A stretch of 64,000 bases of DNA, from the NCBI GenBank assembly GCA_035048485.1, contig CM068581.1:60871393-60935392 (forward strand). The letters are read 5' to 3'. The notes below the pieces were generated by a model. That model was not told the origin of the DNA, searched no databases, and was given only the letters and a program-made list of their open reading frames with translations. This document shows, in pieces, positions 40,965-53,866 of the stretch. The translations under genes and the position numbers were made by a program. The stretch comes from Pteria penguin. Its lineage: Eukaryota > Mollusca > Bivalvia > Pterioida > Pteriidae. Position 1 is the first letter of the stretch. Each line of letters opens with the position of its first letter.

Positions 40965-43263
40965 CAATTTTTCATGATCATTGTATGTAAAATATAATGA
41001 TATAATGCAATAGTAAATATAATGATTTGGTTTTTACTTTTATACACATGTACAAATGAAATTATTTGCAGCTATAAAAGTATTACTTGTTAAACGGTTT
41101 GCTTGGAATTGATTACTCTGAATTAAGTTGATAAATTACATCTCACAAGAAATTAAAAGGACTGCAAATCAAAACATCTCTCGAGACCTTGTCTTTCAAC
41201 GTTTGACCTTGACTGTCAGTTCTTTCTTCCTCAATTCATACAGAGTAAATGTACGGTGTTGCCGAACCCCCATTATATTCTACATTGACCACAGGGTAAA
41301 CAAACGGCCGAAAGAATAGAATACCCACGACACTTTACACCAATGAATATTCTGATACAGGCGATACGTCATAAATGCAGTATCCCCTTACTACACTGAA
41401 CTTTTCATCTGTGTGTAGTTAGCTCTTGGTGAAAAGGAATACATCCTGTGTGTATGCGGTACCTGTACGGAATTTCAGTCTTAAAACCAAAGTCGTGTTC
41501 GGATGGCAAAACACTCCAAAGTGCTTTCCCTTTTAATTTCTATCAAATTTTTTATTCCAATAATGATTCGTAGCTTGTTTGAATGGAAATAAAGAGTTTA
41601 TTTTTAGTAAAAACAATATGGCTAAAACACCATAACCTAAAGGACAAAAAACTTTTAAACAAAAACTAATGTTTAGTAATCGGGAGACTACCCCAACGTC
41701 TAATTTGTTCCGTTTCAAATATGTTACACACACACGTCTTGCAAAGTTTGTATGATTGTTTTAATTAACCAAAATGGTAATCATTATTATAGATAACGTA
41801 CAAGCGACAGTTATATGATATACAACTTGTCTTCAAGTCATACGAGTACTTGGTCAATAATAGGGGTTATGTTAGTTCATATCCCTATCAAAATCTGACA
41901 GACCTTTCTCCCAATTTTACAAGATGTAAGGATACCGGACAAATGCAAAATTGCCGCTTAGATTTGCATCATAATACTGTGAGGTCATAATCTAAGCGTT
42001 AGCTTCGTAGTGAAAAAGTGGTTTGTCCTTAGATTGGCAATGCCTGTCTAGATCATCTAGATAGGTGACCACTAATTCATAAAGAGACTGACCTAGGTTT
42101 AAGTGACGCGTTATCGGTTATTTCTATTTCTTTGGATTTCGTTTTGTTTCATAAATTTAATATAGAAACAATAATTATTGAGAGAATTAATTATCTCCTA
42201 GAGGCTAAACATCACGCACCTCTCATAAATTACATCAGCTACTGTACATTAATGTTGTGTATGCTACTGCAGATGAATTAAATATCTACACGCTGTGTCA
42301 AGCAAGAGCAAATAACTCCAGTCTATCCAGAATCGCAGTGGTTACCTGTCTCTTCGAGCAGCGATAGCAAGCAAGAGCAGGTAACTCCAGTCTACATGTA
42401 GTTTGTCCTGTATAAGACCCCTTACATCATTTTAAATTGGAAAAAAAAGTTCTCTTGGCTTTATATTTTATTCTATGCCAGATAAATGCAGCATTGTGTC
42501 ATTGTGTAATCTGACGTCACAATCCTAGCATTAATGTCATAATGAATATCCCGGCAAAAATGCATGTGTGGTAATGGCTCCCTTACATCATGCTCAATTG
42601 GTAAAACATTTTTGTGGCATTTTCTAACCTTTGTATTTGTTTCATTTAACAAAAACCGATATTTACGTCATTATCATGTTTGATTCATATAATGACCACA
42701 GAGCGGTTAAAATTGTAATTAAAAATTCTGAAAATACGTCAAAGTTTATGAATATAAGAATACAGGTAGATCAAAATTTTGATTGATTTTCCCTCCACAA
42801 AGCAAGCTATATACGTGGAGTTTACAATACGCTATGTTATACACTTTCCTGTAACGAACACGTGGCATGTGTCACATTATAGTTTTGCATTTAGCCAGTA
42901 CCATGTGGTATTGTTGACTATACTTTGATTTAGTTAAACCGATTTCAATCGATCAAAATAAAGATTCGGCAGATGCTTAAACTCTGTTGAGTCGAACAGG
43001 TGTTTTCTTTTCTTTCTTACTTTTTTGTCTTTATTGATTACAGAAGATTGAGATAAATTATGTCACCGATCGAAAGTAATCTTATACAAGGTCGTTCACA
43101 AAATCAATCCAATATTATTCTCAATTCATTGAATTGTTTCATTAATCAAAAATTAATATTTCTACAACTTGATATATACTGTTAACATTATATTGATTTT
43201 ATGAATGATAAAAAGATAAAAAAAAACCGGGGGGGGGGGGGGTGTTTAGAGGCAGAACATCTC
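40963..43263. other. Non-coding region
   Basis: No gene recognised. A short direct repeat GCAAGAGCA(A/G)(A/G)TAACTCCAG occurs at about 42303 and 42371. A poly-G run at 43231 precedes the minisatellite. Confidence 0.5.
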
Positions 43264-44856
43264 AGGCTTCTTGAATCCTTGTACTACTCTGTCTCCTTAT
43301 GCCGTCCTTCTTCTTGTATCCTTGTACTATTTTATCTCCTTTTGTCATCCTTCTTCTTGAATCCTTGTACTACTGTATCTCCTTTTGGCGTCCTTCTTAT
43401 TGTATCCTTGTACTATTCTATCTCCTTTTGTCATCCTTCTTCTTGAATCCTTGTACTACTCTATCTCCTTTGGCGTCCTTCTTCTTGAATCCTTGTACTA
43501 CTCTATCTCCTTTTGTCATCCTTCTTCTTGAATCCTTGTGCTACTCTATCTCCTTTTTGCGTTCTTCTTCTTGAATCCTTTCACTACTATATCTCCTTTT
43601 GTCGTCCTTCTTCTTGTATCCTTGTACTACTGTATCTCCTTTTGTCGTCCTTCTTGAATCCTTGTACTACTGTATCTCCTTTTGTCGTCCTTCTTCTTGT
43701 ATCCTTGTACTACTCTATCTCCTTTTGTCATCCTTCTTCTTGAATCCTTGTACTACTCTATCTCCTTTTGTCGTCCTTCTTCTTGTATCCTTGTACTACT
43801 CTATCTCCTTTTGTCGTCCTTCTTCTTGTATCCTTGTACTACTCTATCTCCTTTGGCGTCCTTCTTCTTGAATCCTTGTACTACTATATCTCCTTTTGTC
43901 ATCCTTCTTCTTGAATCCTTGTACTACTCTATCTCCTTTTGTCGTCCTTCTTCTTGTATCCTTGTACTACTCTATCTCCTTTTGTCATCCTTCTTCTTGA
44001 ATCCTTGTGCTACTCTATCTCCTTTTGTCGTCCTTCTTCTTGAATCCTTTCACTACTATATCTCCTTTTGTCATCCTTCTTCTTGAATCCTTGTACTACT
44101 GTATCTCCTTTTGTCGTCCTTCTTCTTGAATCCTTGTACTACTGTATCTCCTTTTGTCGTCCTTCTTCTCATATATTTCGACAAAATGTTAAACTTAAAA
44201 CTAATGTTACTCAGAACTACATGTAGTCCTTCTTCTTGTATCCTTGTACTACTCTATCTCCTTTGGCGTCCTTCTTCTTGAATCCTTGTACTACTCTATC
44301 TCCTTTTGTCATCCTTCTTCTTGAATCCTTGTGCTACTCTATCTCCTTTTGTCGTCCTTCTTCTTGAATCCTTTCACTACTATATCTCCTTTTGTCGTCC
44401 TTCTTCTTGTATCCTTGTACTACTCTATCTCCTTTTGTCGTCCTTCTTCTTAAATTCTTGTGCTTATCTATCTCCTTTGGCGTCCTTCTTCTTGTATCCT
44501 TGTACTACTGTATCTCCTTTTGTCGTCCTTCTTCTTGAATCCTTGTACTACTGTATCTCCTTTTGTCGTCCTTCTTGAATCCTTGTACTACTGTATCTCC
44601 TTTTGTCGTCCTTCTTCCTGAATCCTTGTACTGCTGTATCTCCTTTTGTCGTCCTTCTTGAATCCTTGTACTACTCTATCTCCTTTTGTCGTCCTTCTTC
44701 TTGAACCCTTGTACTACTGTATCTCCTTTTGTCGTCCTTCTTGAATCCTTGTACTACTCTATCTGCTTTTGTCATCCTTCTTCTTGAATCCTTGTACTAC
44801 TGTGTCCTTCTTCTTGAATCCTTGTACTACTCTATCTCCTTTTGTCGTCCTTCTTC
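43264..44856. repeat. 43-bp minisatellite
   Basis: About 36 copies of CCTTCTTCTTGAATCCTTGT plus ACTACTCTATCTCCTTTTGT and CGT, with 40-bp variants lacking one CTT and shorter forms lacking parts. Variants GTATCC/GAATCC and TCGT/TCAT/GCGT are mixed, which suggests ongoing unequal exchange. It is interrupted at 44168-44226 by a copy of the array's right flank. All three plus-strand frames are largely open, but this is a property of the unit and not evidence of a gene. Confidence 0.96.
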
Positions 44857-44915
44857 TCATATATTTCGACAAAATGTTAAAACTTAAAACTAATGTTACT
44901 CAGAACTACATGTAG
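44857..44915. repeat. Array flank duplicated inside the array
   Basis: CTCATATATTTCGACAAAAT through CAGAACTACATGTAG also occurs at 44168-44226, 689 bp upstream within the minisatellite. The copies differ by one A. Confidence 0.93.
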
Positions 44916-45302
44916 TGCATAAACTGTCGTTACTGGATATTTGACAGACGGCATTTATTACATTCATTTAAATTTTATTGTGATTATAAAGCAATTAATG
45001 AAGTATAATTAATCGTTTTTCATTGACCATAGGTGGAATACGAAATAATTTTATTCGAAATTGCTGAAACTCTTTTCTATGTCTATGTTTTCTCTAAATC
45101 TTGAGCATCAAAATAAATTTTTTGCACTTTTAAACGATAAATGACCTTGATTTCATTTCGAACATATGCAGTCACCGACTATTGATATAATTTCAAAACT
45201 AGAAACAAATTTTCTGAACATACATTGTATATGTAAAATGAACTTTTGTAGATGTTTTATTTATTAGGAATATACATTGTAATATAACTTCCGAAGACAT
45301 AC
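44916..45302. other. Non-coding spacer
   Basis: AT-rich; nothing recognised apart from one TGACCTTGA at 45142. Confidence 0.5.
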
Positions 45303-45378
45303 TGATATAATATAATATAATATAATATAATATAATATAATATAATATAATATAATATAATATAATTTAATATAATTT
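45303..45378. repeat. (TATAA)n microsatellite
   Basis: About 15 pentanucleotide units; the last ones are mutated to TTTAA. Confidence 0.96.
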
Positions 45379-45665
45379 AATTTTACTCCTGCGCTCATTG
45401 GCCGAAAACTGTACACGTGATCAGTAATCATGAGACCGTATTCACCAGCTTTGAGCTTTTTCATTAAATACCAGTACCGCGAAATTTCTCGCTTCAGTTT
45501 TTTCAGTAAATGCGGGAAACGCGCCAAAAATAACGTAGCATAGGGGTGTATATATTATTTCTCAAGAGTTATGCAGCAGCCATATTGTCTGTATGAGTTG
45601 ATTAAGTTCACTATATAATAAAAACATTTATGGATTTTTTACTCAGTGAATATGGTAAAAATTCC

Positions 45666-45740
45666 ATAATAATATAATATAATATAATATAATATAATAT
45701 AATATAATATAATATAATATAATATAATATAATATAATAT
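45666..45740. repeat. (TATAA)n microsatellite, second array
   Basis: About 15 AATAT units of the same pentanucleotide, 290 bp after the first array. Confidence 0.96.
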
Positions 45741-47320
45741 AGCAATGGTAAATTTATTAAGATGTATATATGTACAATACGGAAGGCAGAAGAAGACAAT
45801 GATTTTTTATATAAAATTCAAATTTCCTGAACGCCGCAATCCATTTCGTTTAGTTGTGAGATGTTCCCTAGATATGAATGTGAGAAAATGAAGGATTACC
45901 TTGTTATTAAATTTGCATATTGTGGTAGGTACAACGTTTGTCTGTTGACATGTATCATGATTCGTGTACATTTCTTGTTTTACCTGTCATAGATTAAATC
46001 TGCTTCTACTCAGTACTTGTAGATAACTAGTATTGTCTAAGTGGGCAAATGCGTCACATATATCAATCAGCATTCACAAATTCACCTTAATAAAATGAAT
46101 CAAATATTATTATTGCATCAATGAACTTCCGTCAGAACGGAAATAATAAACATTATCTCTTATTTTGTATGAAGGTGTACACACACACACATACACACCT
46201 ACACACATACACACACACCTACACACATACATACTCACCTACACACACATACAATTGACTAATTGATGTACTAGCTAATATAGATAAATGAATAAATAAA
46301 TACACAAATAAATTAATAAGTGAATGAATGTTTGAAAACATTGATTAAAGTATTCGTGTTAGTCAAGGGCATAATAAATAAAAATCTATTCAACTGCTAA
46401 ATATATGTATATATAGTTTTAATTTTCAGTATAGAGGGTTTTTGGAGGATATTTAGATTGATCACTATGATTTATCACAATTTCAATTAACAATGATGTT
46501 AAAAAGTCATTCCCTAATACATCAAATTCATAAAACTATGTTATTGTTTTTCACAATCAATTTATTATTATAATTGACAAATCTATTTATGCCAAGTAAT
46601 TTATTAAAAAGAAAATATATTTGTTTATTTCATACGTACAACGGCACTTTAAATGTATATTTCTAACTATGATTAATTCCAAAAAAAAAAAAAAAAATAT
46701 GATAAAGAGTAAGTAATCAATTAGCATGCATGAGACTTCTGATTTATTAAGTTAAAAATGCAGATAATATCAAGGTCGACGTAAAAATAGCTTTGTATTT
46801 CCGTTAATGTCGTTACGGTAGTTTTAAAAATAATTCGAGACACATTACTAAACTGGTAAAACGTCATTTTGAAATAGACGGGTTCCTGCATAATGCGACA
46901 TGGCTGTATGACTGAGCTCTTATTTTATGTGGTGAATACTTAAAGAAAATATGGTGCTAGTATGATTTATTTTAAAGTGTCCATTTTCGGTAAAGTAAAC
47001 ACAGTAACATGGACTTGGAATTTTCAAATTTTATCTATAAAGAAAGCAGAAATTATATTTTTTTTTCAGTGTTATATCAACTTGAAGGTCAAATTGAAGG
47101 TTTCAAGCATTAGATTTCATTATGTTCTATGCACATTGAAAGTAAACAGTAAATATTGCAAGTCTGCAATAACAGAGCTAATTGTAGGGTCAATGACCTT
47201 AAATGTCAAGGTCAAGGTCCACTTCGAGACTAGAATCCAAACGTTACATAGAAAGGAGGGGGTGGACTGAAGTACAGCTAAAGAACGTACGATTATTTTC
47301 TCACTTCTTCCAAGTTTATG
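45741..47320. other. Non-coding spacer
   Basis: Contains (AC)n/ACACCTAC microsatellite sequence at 46177-46252 and AGGTCA motifs near 47206 beside the next minisatellite. No gene supported. Confidence 0.5.
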
Positions 47321-48157
47321 TTGGAGTCTCGAGTCTACGTTGGATTGTGGGTTTCTATTTGAGTCTCGTGTCTACGCTGGTTGATGGATTTGTCTTGGAG
47401 TCTCGAGTCTACGTTGGTTGGTGAGTTTGTATTGGAGTCTCGAGTCTACGTTGGTCGGTGGGTTTGTATTGGAGTCTCGAGTCTACGTTGGTTGGTGAGT
47501 TTATATTGGAGTCTCGAGTCTACGTTGGTCGGTGGGTTTTTATTGGAGTCTGGAGTCTACGTTGGATTGCGGGTTTGTATTGGAGTCTGGAGTCTACGTT
47601 CGATTGTTGGTTGGTATCGAAGTCTCGAGTCTACGTTGGTTGTAGGTTTGTATTGGAGACATGAGTCTGCGTTGGTTGATGGGTTTGTATTGGAGTCTGG
47701 ATTCTACGTTGGCTGGTGGGTTTGTATTGGAGTCTCGAGTCTACGTTGGTCGGTGGGTTTGTATTGGGAGTCTAGAGTCTACGTTGGTTGGTAGGTTTGT
47801 GTTGGAATCTCGAGTCTATGTTGATTGGTGGGCTTGTGTTGGCGTCTTGAGTCTACGTTGTTTGGTGGTTTGTATTGGAGTCTCGAGTCTACGTTGGTTG
47901 GTGGATCTGTGTTGGAGTCTCGAGTCTACGTTGGTTGGTGGATTTGTATTGGAGTCTCGAGTCTACGTTGGTTGGTGGATTTGTGTTGGAGTCTCGAGTC
48001 TACGTTGGTTGGTGAGTTTGTATTGGAGTCTCGAGTCTACGTTGGTTGGTGGATTTGTGTTGGAGTCTCGAGTCTACGTTGGTTGGTGAGTTTGTATTGG
48101 AGTCTGGAGTCTACGATGGTTTGTGGATTTGTGTTGGAGTCTCGAGTCTACGTTGGT
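47321..48157. repeat. 37-bp minisatellite
   Basis: About 22 copies of TTGGAGTCTCGAGTCTACGT plus TGGTTGGTGGGTTTGTA. Variants: GTGGATTTGTG, GTGAGTTTGTA, CTGGAGTC. Read-through ORFs in all three plus-strand frames reflect a stop-free unit whose length is not a multiple of three. Confidence 0.96.
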
Positions 48158-51100
48158 GCAATCTGGGATTGAATCTTGATCATATGCACCACGCACTTAA
48201 TCCACTACACTGGCTCTGCTCCCAATCGGATCATCTCGGGAATTACTGTCACACACTTCTAAATAAGACTCGGAGGTAAACGTTATGATAATGCACCGAT
48301 TAGAGCAATTTAGGAAGGATAGTCAGTATTTGATATTGTTTATTTTCAATCTGAGGTGAATATCATATGCTCTTTTGCCATTACAAGTGGAAAACTGTGA
48401 TTTCAGCACATGCAACACAAGCTTCGCTTTGTGGTCAAGTAAACGACGAAGGAAGCCAAGGGTTGTCCAAAAACATTCCGCAACACTTACACTAAACTTT
48501 TGACTTACCAGTTTACAAATGGTATTCTTATCATATAATTGTCATTAGAAAATAATGAATGGGTTGCACGCTTTCATTTAACTACTATTTGACACATGTG
48601 ATAGGGAACTACTTTTCTATGCGGAATGTCTTAAGTGGAATGTCAAATTCGGATTGTTTGTTTCGAACATCGCAGGTGTCTATTTCAACATACAAAGGGG
48701 GAATTGTGGTTAGCAGATCATCAATGAATCGCTGTGAGGTGATTTCTGACTCCAAGCTTTAAGAATACAACAAGCACATGCAAGTAAATTACATGATATC
48801 TTTAGAATTAATTCAAATGAAATGCATTCATTCTCAATTAAAATCAAGGCGTTTCTTGCAAGACAACCTATTTCTAGTTTTCTATCGAATAGGGAAATAT
48901 GGATGAAAAAGTGAAAGGATTGTAATTTTCGATTTTTTCCAATTTTATTTTTTTAGTTCATTCTTCAAGGTTGTTTACTGTGACATATCAAAAATAAAAT
49001 TCGTTTCGTAAAACAATGTCATACGACTTTCTGGTCAAAATCTGAAATCTGAAGTATTACCATTTTCAAAAATGGCATTGTAATAAAATTCACTTTTATG
49101 TTGTAAACAAACTGACACTTGTACTTATTTTCAAAAGTATGGTATGAAATTTAATCATTTTTATCAATCAGTAACAAGGGTTGTTACTGTGAGGAATTGA
49201 ACCTTTAACGCCTGCACATAAAAAAAAAAAACAAAAAAGATTTATCAAAATCAAAATGAATGACAATCAAAGAGAAGCTTGTCAATATGATAGGCTCAAT
49301 AAGTGCACACGTGTTTAATGGTTTTTCTGTGACCTTCTAAGATTATTTTATGCATAAGTTGCATTCGCAAAATACACTATGAAAGCAAATTATCAAATGT
49401 AAATACGTGTACATTACAAATTATATTTGGTAAATTTTCCAAAAAGTGATTTTATGGTTTTATATGATTAAAATTCTAGACAACTCCTTCACTTCTGTTA
49501 CAAATCAAAGACGGCATAAAAAATAAAAATTGGTTGGGGAGGGGATTCACAATGTATAATACGAAAGTAACTGGTAACACATGACTATGGCACCAACAAC
49601 ATATGTACTACAGTGGACATTCATTTACCCCAGAAATTCAGAGATGAAACCAGGTGCCCGGAAGGAGTGAGCATCTCCTGTTTGGAGAACCTGAATGAAA
49701 AGAAGAAATAGATAAGATGAATATGAGATAGCTTTTGCAATAATAGTCATATTATGATTAACTTCAGGCAAAACAGCCCCCCCCCCCTCCCCTCTCTCTC
49801 TCTCTCTGCTATTCTTGAATAGGTTACCGACATCGTTACATTTAAAAGAATTATGGTTACTTATGTGTTGATTATTGTTACTGTCAACAATGCTATAAAA
49901 ACAGCAGAAGCATAGTTTCATTTTATTTAACATATAAGTTCATTCCAAGTATCGAACATAAATCATTGACACCACAAGCCTTATCAAAGAACTGTATACA
50001 TTTCAAAGCAATTTGAATAGAGTGGGAATAGGGCCTAGCACCCAAACTTCAAAAATGTCTACTATATGTATACATGTGGCATATATAGTAATCCCAAGAA
50101 AGGAAGGGGTGGGGGTGAGGGTTTGGAGGGCAAACTCCAAAAGCGTCTAGTTGTGACATATATAGTGGATGATAGTGTCGTATTCCCCAGACGATCAGCT
50201 ATTTCCGCAAACTTCATGAGCTAGTAGTTTACGGAAACAGCCGAGCATCGGGGGAAAACGAGACTGACAGGATAATGACAACAAAAATGTCACAACGATA
50301 CGTTCCCGGATCTTTTGGTACACCGTGCACTACTATTTTTTATCATAGATTTTTTTTTCAATCTTTTTAATTGCCATGTCAGTACTGACGAGATATACCT
50401 TCTGTGTTAAGATACTTTCAAATGAGAAATCGACGGAAATACAATACAATGCATGTCATTCACCAGATATCATGATTAGCGATTAGTCAACAAGTTTTCT
50501 CGATTTTAACTTCTACCATACCTTAATTTTGACCAGATGATTGATTGTATCGTTGATTACATTTGTCATGAAAATCAAAAATTATCGAAATTTAACCGCA
50601 TTATAATTGATTGGTAATAATCATTGATTTCATTCCATACTTTGATACGAGCGATACCTTTCCATCAAAAATTTAATACGAATAAGTGATCATCATTTGC
50701 ACTATTGAAATATTGCCTGTAATTAGTATTCACAGGGGAACACGCTGTCATTAAGGCTTCTAATAATATATGCTGATAACATTTTCTGTTCGGGGCCAGC
50801 CTTTTTGAACTTTTCGTCATGTCATGAGATAGGGAAAAAATGTGTAGGGATTTATACCATATTGGTGAGTGGCTAGCTTATATGATGGCTCTTGAAAGAA
50901 AATTAACAACCAAAAATTATATTCTTTTATATTATATGATTTAATTTGGAAAATAATTATCGATATGGTTTATTTAAGAAGCCTTTCCTTTTTAAAGTAT
51001 AAACAGTTATATACAGAATTTACGAAGCTTTTCCGTTGCCTGTTTTCAAGATTTTATGTATTGTGTACATCTTGGCTATTTATGGATGTTTCCAAAATGT

Positions 51101-52131
51101 GAAAACGCTCCAGAAAGTTTCGAACTATTTTTCATTTCAATTTTCCTTTGCCAATATGGTCAATTTATACCGTAATTTACCGATCACCTCCGCCAGATAG
51201 CTTTTGGATATTTTTCGGATGGCTCTGGAGGATCTAGGTGGTAAAGATAAGCCGCCATCACTGTAGCCACTCGCTTCTGTGATGCATGGAATCGAATCTT
51301 ACTTGAGATAAGGAGAATTGTCAGCCATTGAGCCCACCAAAGGTTTTTATCTTTTTTTTCCCTTGGTTTCCTTTACAGCAAAATAGAAGCAATAAACCCG
51401 ATTTTTTGGTGTGTAGTATTAATACATAAAATCCCTGAAATTTCACTGAAAGCGAGTTTAATAGATCTAGGCGTAGGAAGAGGGAGCAGGAATAATATAA
51501 GTTTTATAGGCCCCCTCCTTTATCTGGATTTGTTTCCTGTATGTACGTCTGAAGCAAAAATGAAAACGCCAAATCGCTTTTCATGTGATTAATGATTACG
51601 GAGTGCTCGAATCTCTTCTTTAAAATGGTGGGCAAAATAATTTGAAAATTTTAACCCAGAGTCAGATACAATAAGAGATATGATACTTTCGCTTTTACAA
51701 GTTTTTTCTTGACTTTTACTACAGTTTTCTGAAATTTCTCTGCTAGATGCTGTTAATTAAAAAATGAATTTAAACAATATAACGCGGTACTAAATAATGA
51801 TCTCATGAAATGAGACTGATGAACACACATTTTACGTTTGATCTAAAACGCAACAATAACAATAACAAAAAGGAAGTTTGATTAAAAGATCAACATGACA
51901 TAAATATTCATCAAAGGTCAAAATTCAGAAGTGCATGTTAGATGCTGAGCGCCGTGTCATAAAATGCTATGATTCAAATTATGAATATTTGAAACGTTTT
52001 CAGAATCAAGAAATGTGTTTACATGCAACTAGATAACGTTTTCAAAATATACTAATGGCGGGTTGCGGCAATCGTCTTCACCACTAACCATGGTTTGGCA
52101 TTTACTTCCAACTGCATCTTGCTTATTTGTT
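48158..52131. other. Long non-coding region
   Basis: About 4 kb with no supportable gene. Contains a minus-strand copy of the GGCGGGT dispersed repeat (49632-49690), poly-C/(CT)n at 49787-49807 and a tRNA-like complement near 51288. Confidence 0.5.
49632..49690 (-). repeat. Dispersed repeat, GGCGGGT/GGAGATGCTTACTCC family
   Basis: Minus strand shows AACAGGAGATGCTCACTCCT and CCGGGCACCTGGTTTCATC, matching the copies at 37045 and 63480. Confidence 0.65.
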
Positions 52132-52365
52132 TATTGATTGATTGATTATAATTTACGTCACTCCACGATTATTTCACGTATACAGTGACGGCATCTGTCT
52201 GATACATGGCATAGAAATTTGTACACATTTGCAACGGACCCACCCAAAGCAGTGAGCATTCTTTTACGTGTCACGCCTACCGTGACACTGGACCTTGGAT
52301 TTGATTTTCTCATCCGAAAAACAGAACAAAGCCAAGCATCTCATCCACTGAGCCACACCGGCTTT
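52132..52365 (-). mobile_element. tRNA-derived SINE, family 2
   Basis: The tail at low coordinate has repeated ATTG and TTACGTCACTCCACGATTAT. The body has GTGACGGCATCTG and CACGCCTACCGTGACA. The head is eroded but keeps TCCACTGAGCCACACCGGC. Confidence 0.8.
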
Positions 52366-52539
52366 TATTTGTTTAAGATGATTGTAATCTGTGTGCTCTT
52401 GGCATCATACTATAATATATTTGTTTTCAAGAAAACACGTGGTTAAATTGCTTATTTCATATTAATTGTTATGACTTAAGACATATAGCTATTCCATTCT
52501 ATTGTTTGCTTGATAAGTCAAGTTATACTTAAGTCATTT

Positions 52540-52745
52540 ATGTATTAGCGGCATCTGCGGCACAAAACTTTAGACACATGCAACTGATCAAAACGAAGCA
52601 GTGAGGGATCCTTTAAGTGCCAGTGTTTACGGTGCCACGTGCCGTCGCTTGTTACTGCCTTTTCTTAAGACAGGACAACAAAGGGCCGCCGGTTGGACTT
52701 AAGCCCAAGACATCTCTGTCATTAGTCGAACATGTTACCAATTTA
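52540..52745 (-). mobile_element. Old SINE family 2 copy
   Basis: AGCGGCATCTGCGG, AAGCAGTGAGGGATCCTTTA and AAGCCCAAGACATCTCTGTC follow the family 2 order, but with many substitutions. Confidence 0.6.
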
Positions 52746-53154
52746 GTTATACCTACGACAAATACGTGTATTCTTAAATGAATAGAACCTTTTTATGTTA
52801 TGACAAATGCAACAACTATGTATAGTCTTTGTATATCGTAACCAGCAACAACTGTTGTACCCTTTTCCATTTTTACTCTCTAACACTTCGAATTTGGCTT
52901 TCACTTTTCCATGTTTAGTAAGTTAAGGTCAGTTTGCTGTCCGATTTATTGATAAGTTTCACAAGTATGCAGCATAAAAGTAACTTTTCATGTCCATGTA
53001 CGTGCCCTCTTGAAAAAAATCTCTTACCAAAGGAATTGTCCTTTAAGTAAAATTAAAACTTTGCCAGTACATTCGAAACAATACTTTTTGGTAAAGTTTA
53101 TATATAAATTAATAAATAAATAAAGCAATCAAAAGTATAACATTCGTAAATATG

Positions 53155-53580
53155 TACAGTAAACATCTCCTGTAGGCTAGATATGACCGCCATGAGATCA
53201 AGCGTTCAGGAACAGTAAACATCTCCTGCCGATTAGTCATGACCGCCATGAGATCAAGCGTCCAGGAACAGTAAACATCTCCTGCCGGCTAGCTATGACC
53301 GCCATGAGATCAAGCGTTCAGGAACAGTAAACATCTCCTGCCGGCTAGCTATGACCGCCATAAGATCAAGCGTTCAGGAACAGTAAACATCTCCTGCCAA
53401 TTAGTCATGACCGCTATGAGATCAAGCGTTCAGGAACAGTAAACATCTCCTGCCGATTAGTCATGACCGTCATCAAATCAAGCCTCAATGAATAGTAAAC
53501 ATTTCGGGACGTCTAGCCATGCCCGCGATTACGATAGGCATCCAGAAATAGCGAATATCTCCTGCCGGCTAGTTATAACC
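53155..53580. repeat. 56-bp minisatellite upstream of the secreted-protein gene
   Basis: About 7.5 copies of AGGAACAGTAAACATCTCCT, GCCGGCTAGCTATGACCGCC and ATGAGATCAAGCGTTC. The last copies are diverged. On the minus strand the unit reads CATGGCGGTCATAGCTAGCC then GGCAGGAGATGTTTACT, resembling the core of the GGCGGGT dispersed repeat. Ends about 235 bp before the signal-peptide ATG. Confidence 0.93.
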
Positions 53581-53814
53581 TTTATGCATTCCATTCATTT
53601 CATTGCATTTGCAAATTTCGGCGTAAAATCATGCAGAAGTTCACGCGTTAGTTTTTATAAGGTACATAATAAGGTACATCTCTAGGTGAATCAATGTATA
53701 TGTATATCTTAAAAGAAAAGGAAACACAAACTAGTGTTTTTGAGGTTCATATAATAATATGTATCAATTAATGAATTTACACAATCATTTTCTTTTTCTC
53801 CTTACTCAGGAAAG

Positions 53815-53866
53815 ATGTTGTTTCTACTGCTGTTATTAACAGTTTCCCTTTTCGGCATAACACATG
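53815..53866 (+). CDS. Signal-peptide exon of the secreted protein
   Basis: ATG at 53815, 17 codons plus one base, donor GTATGT. The residues are strongly hydrophobic (LLLLLTVSLFG), with a small residue before the likely cleavage point at His-Gly-Gln. Joining to 54044 restores Gly18 and keeps the long frame open. Confidence 0.85.

Noticed and set aside
43201..44578. Series of overlapping ORFs of 76-134 codons (Ser/Phe/Leu/Cys-rich)
   Set aside because: Products of the 43-bp minisatellite in shifting frames; no start or splice context and no domain.
47203..48279. Overlapping ORFs of 68-142 codons (Trp/Val/Leu-rich)
   Set aside because: Products of the 37-bp minisatellite read in different frames.
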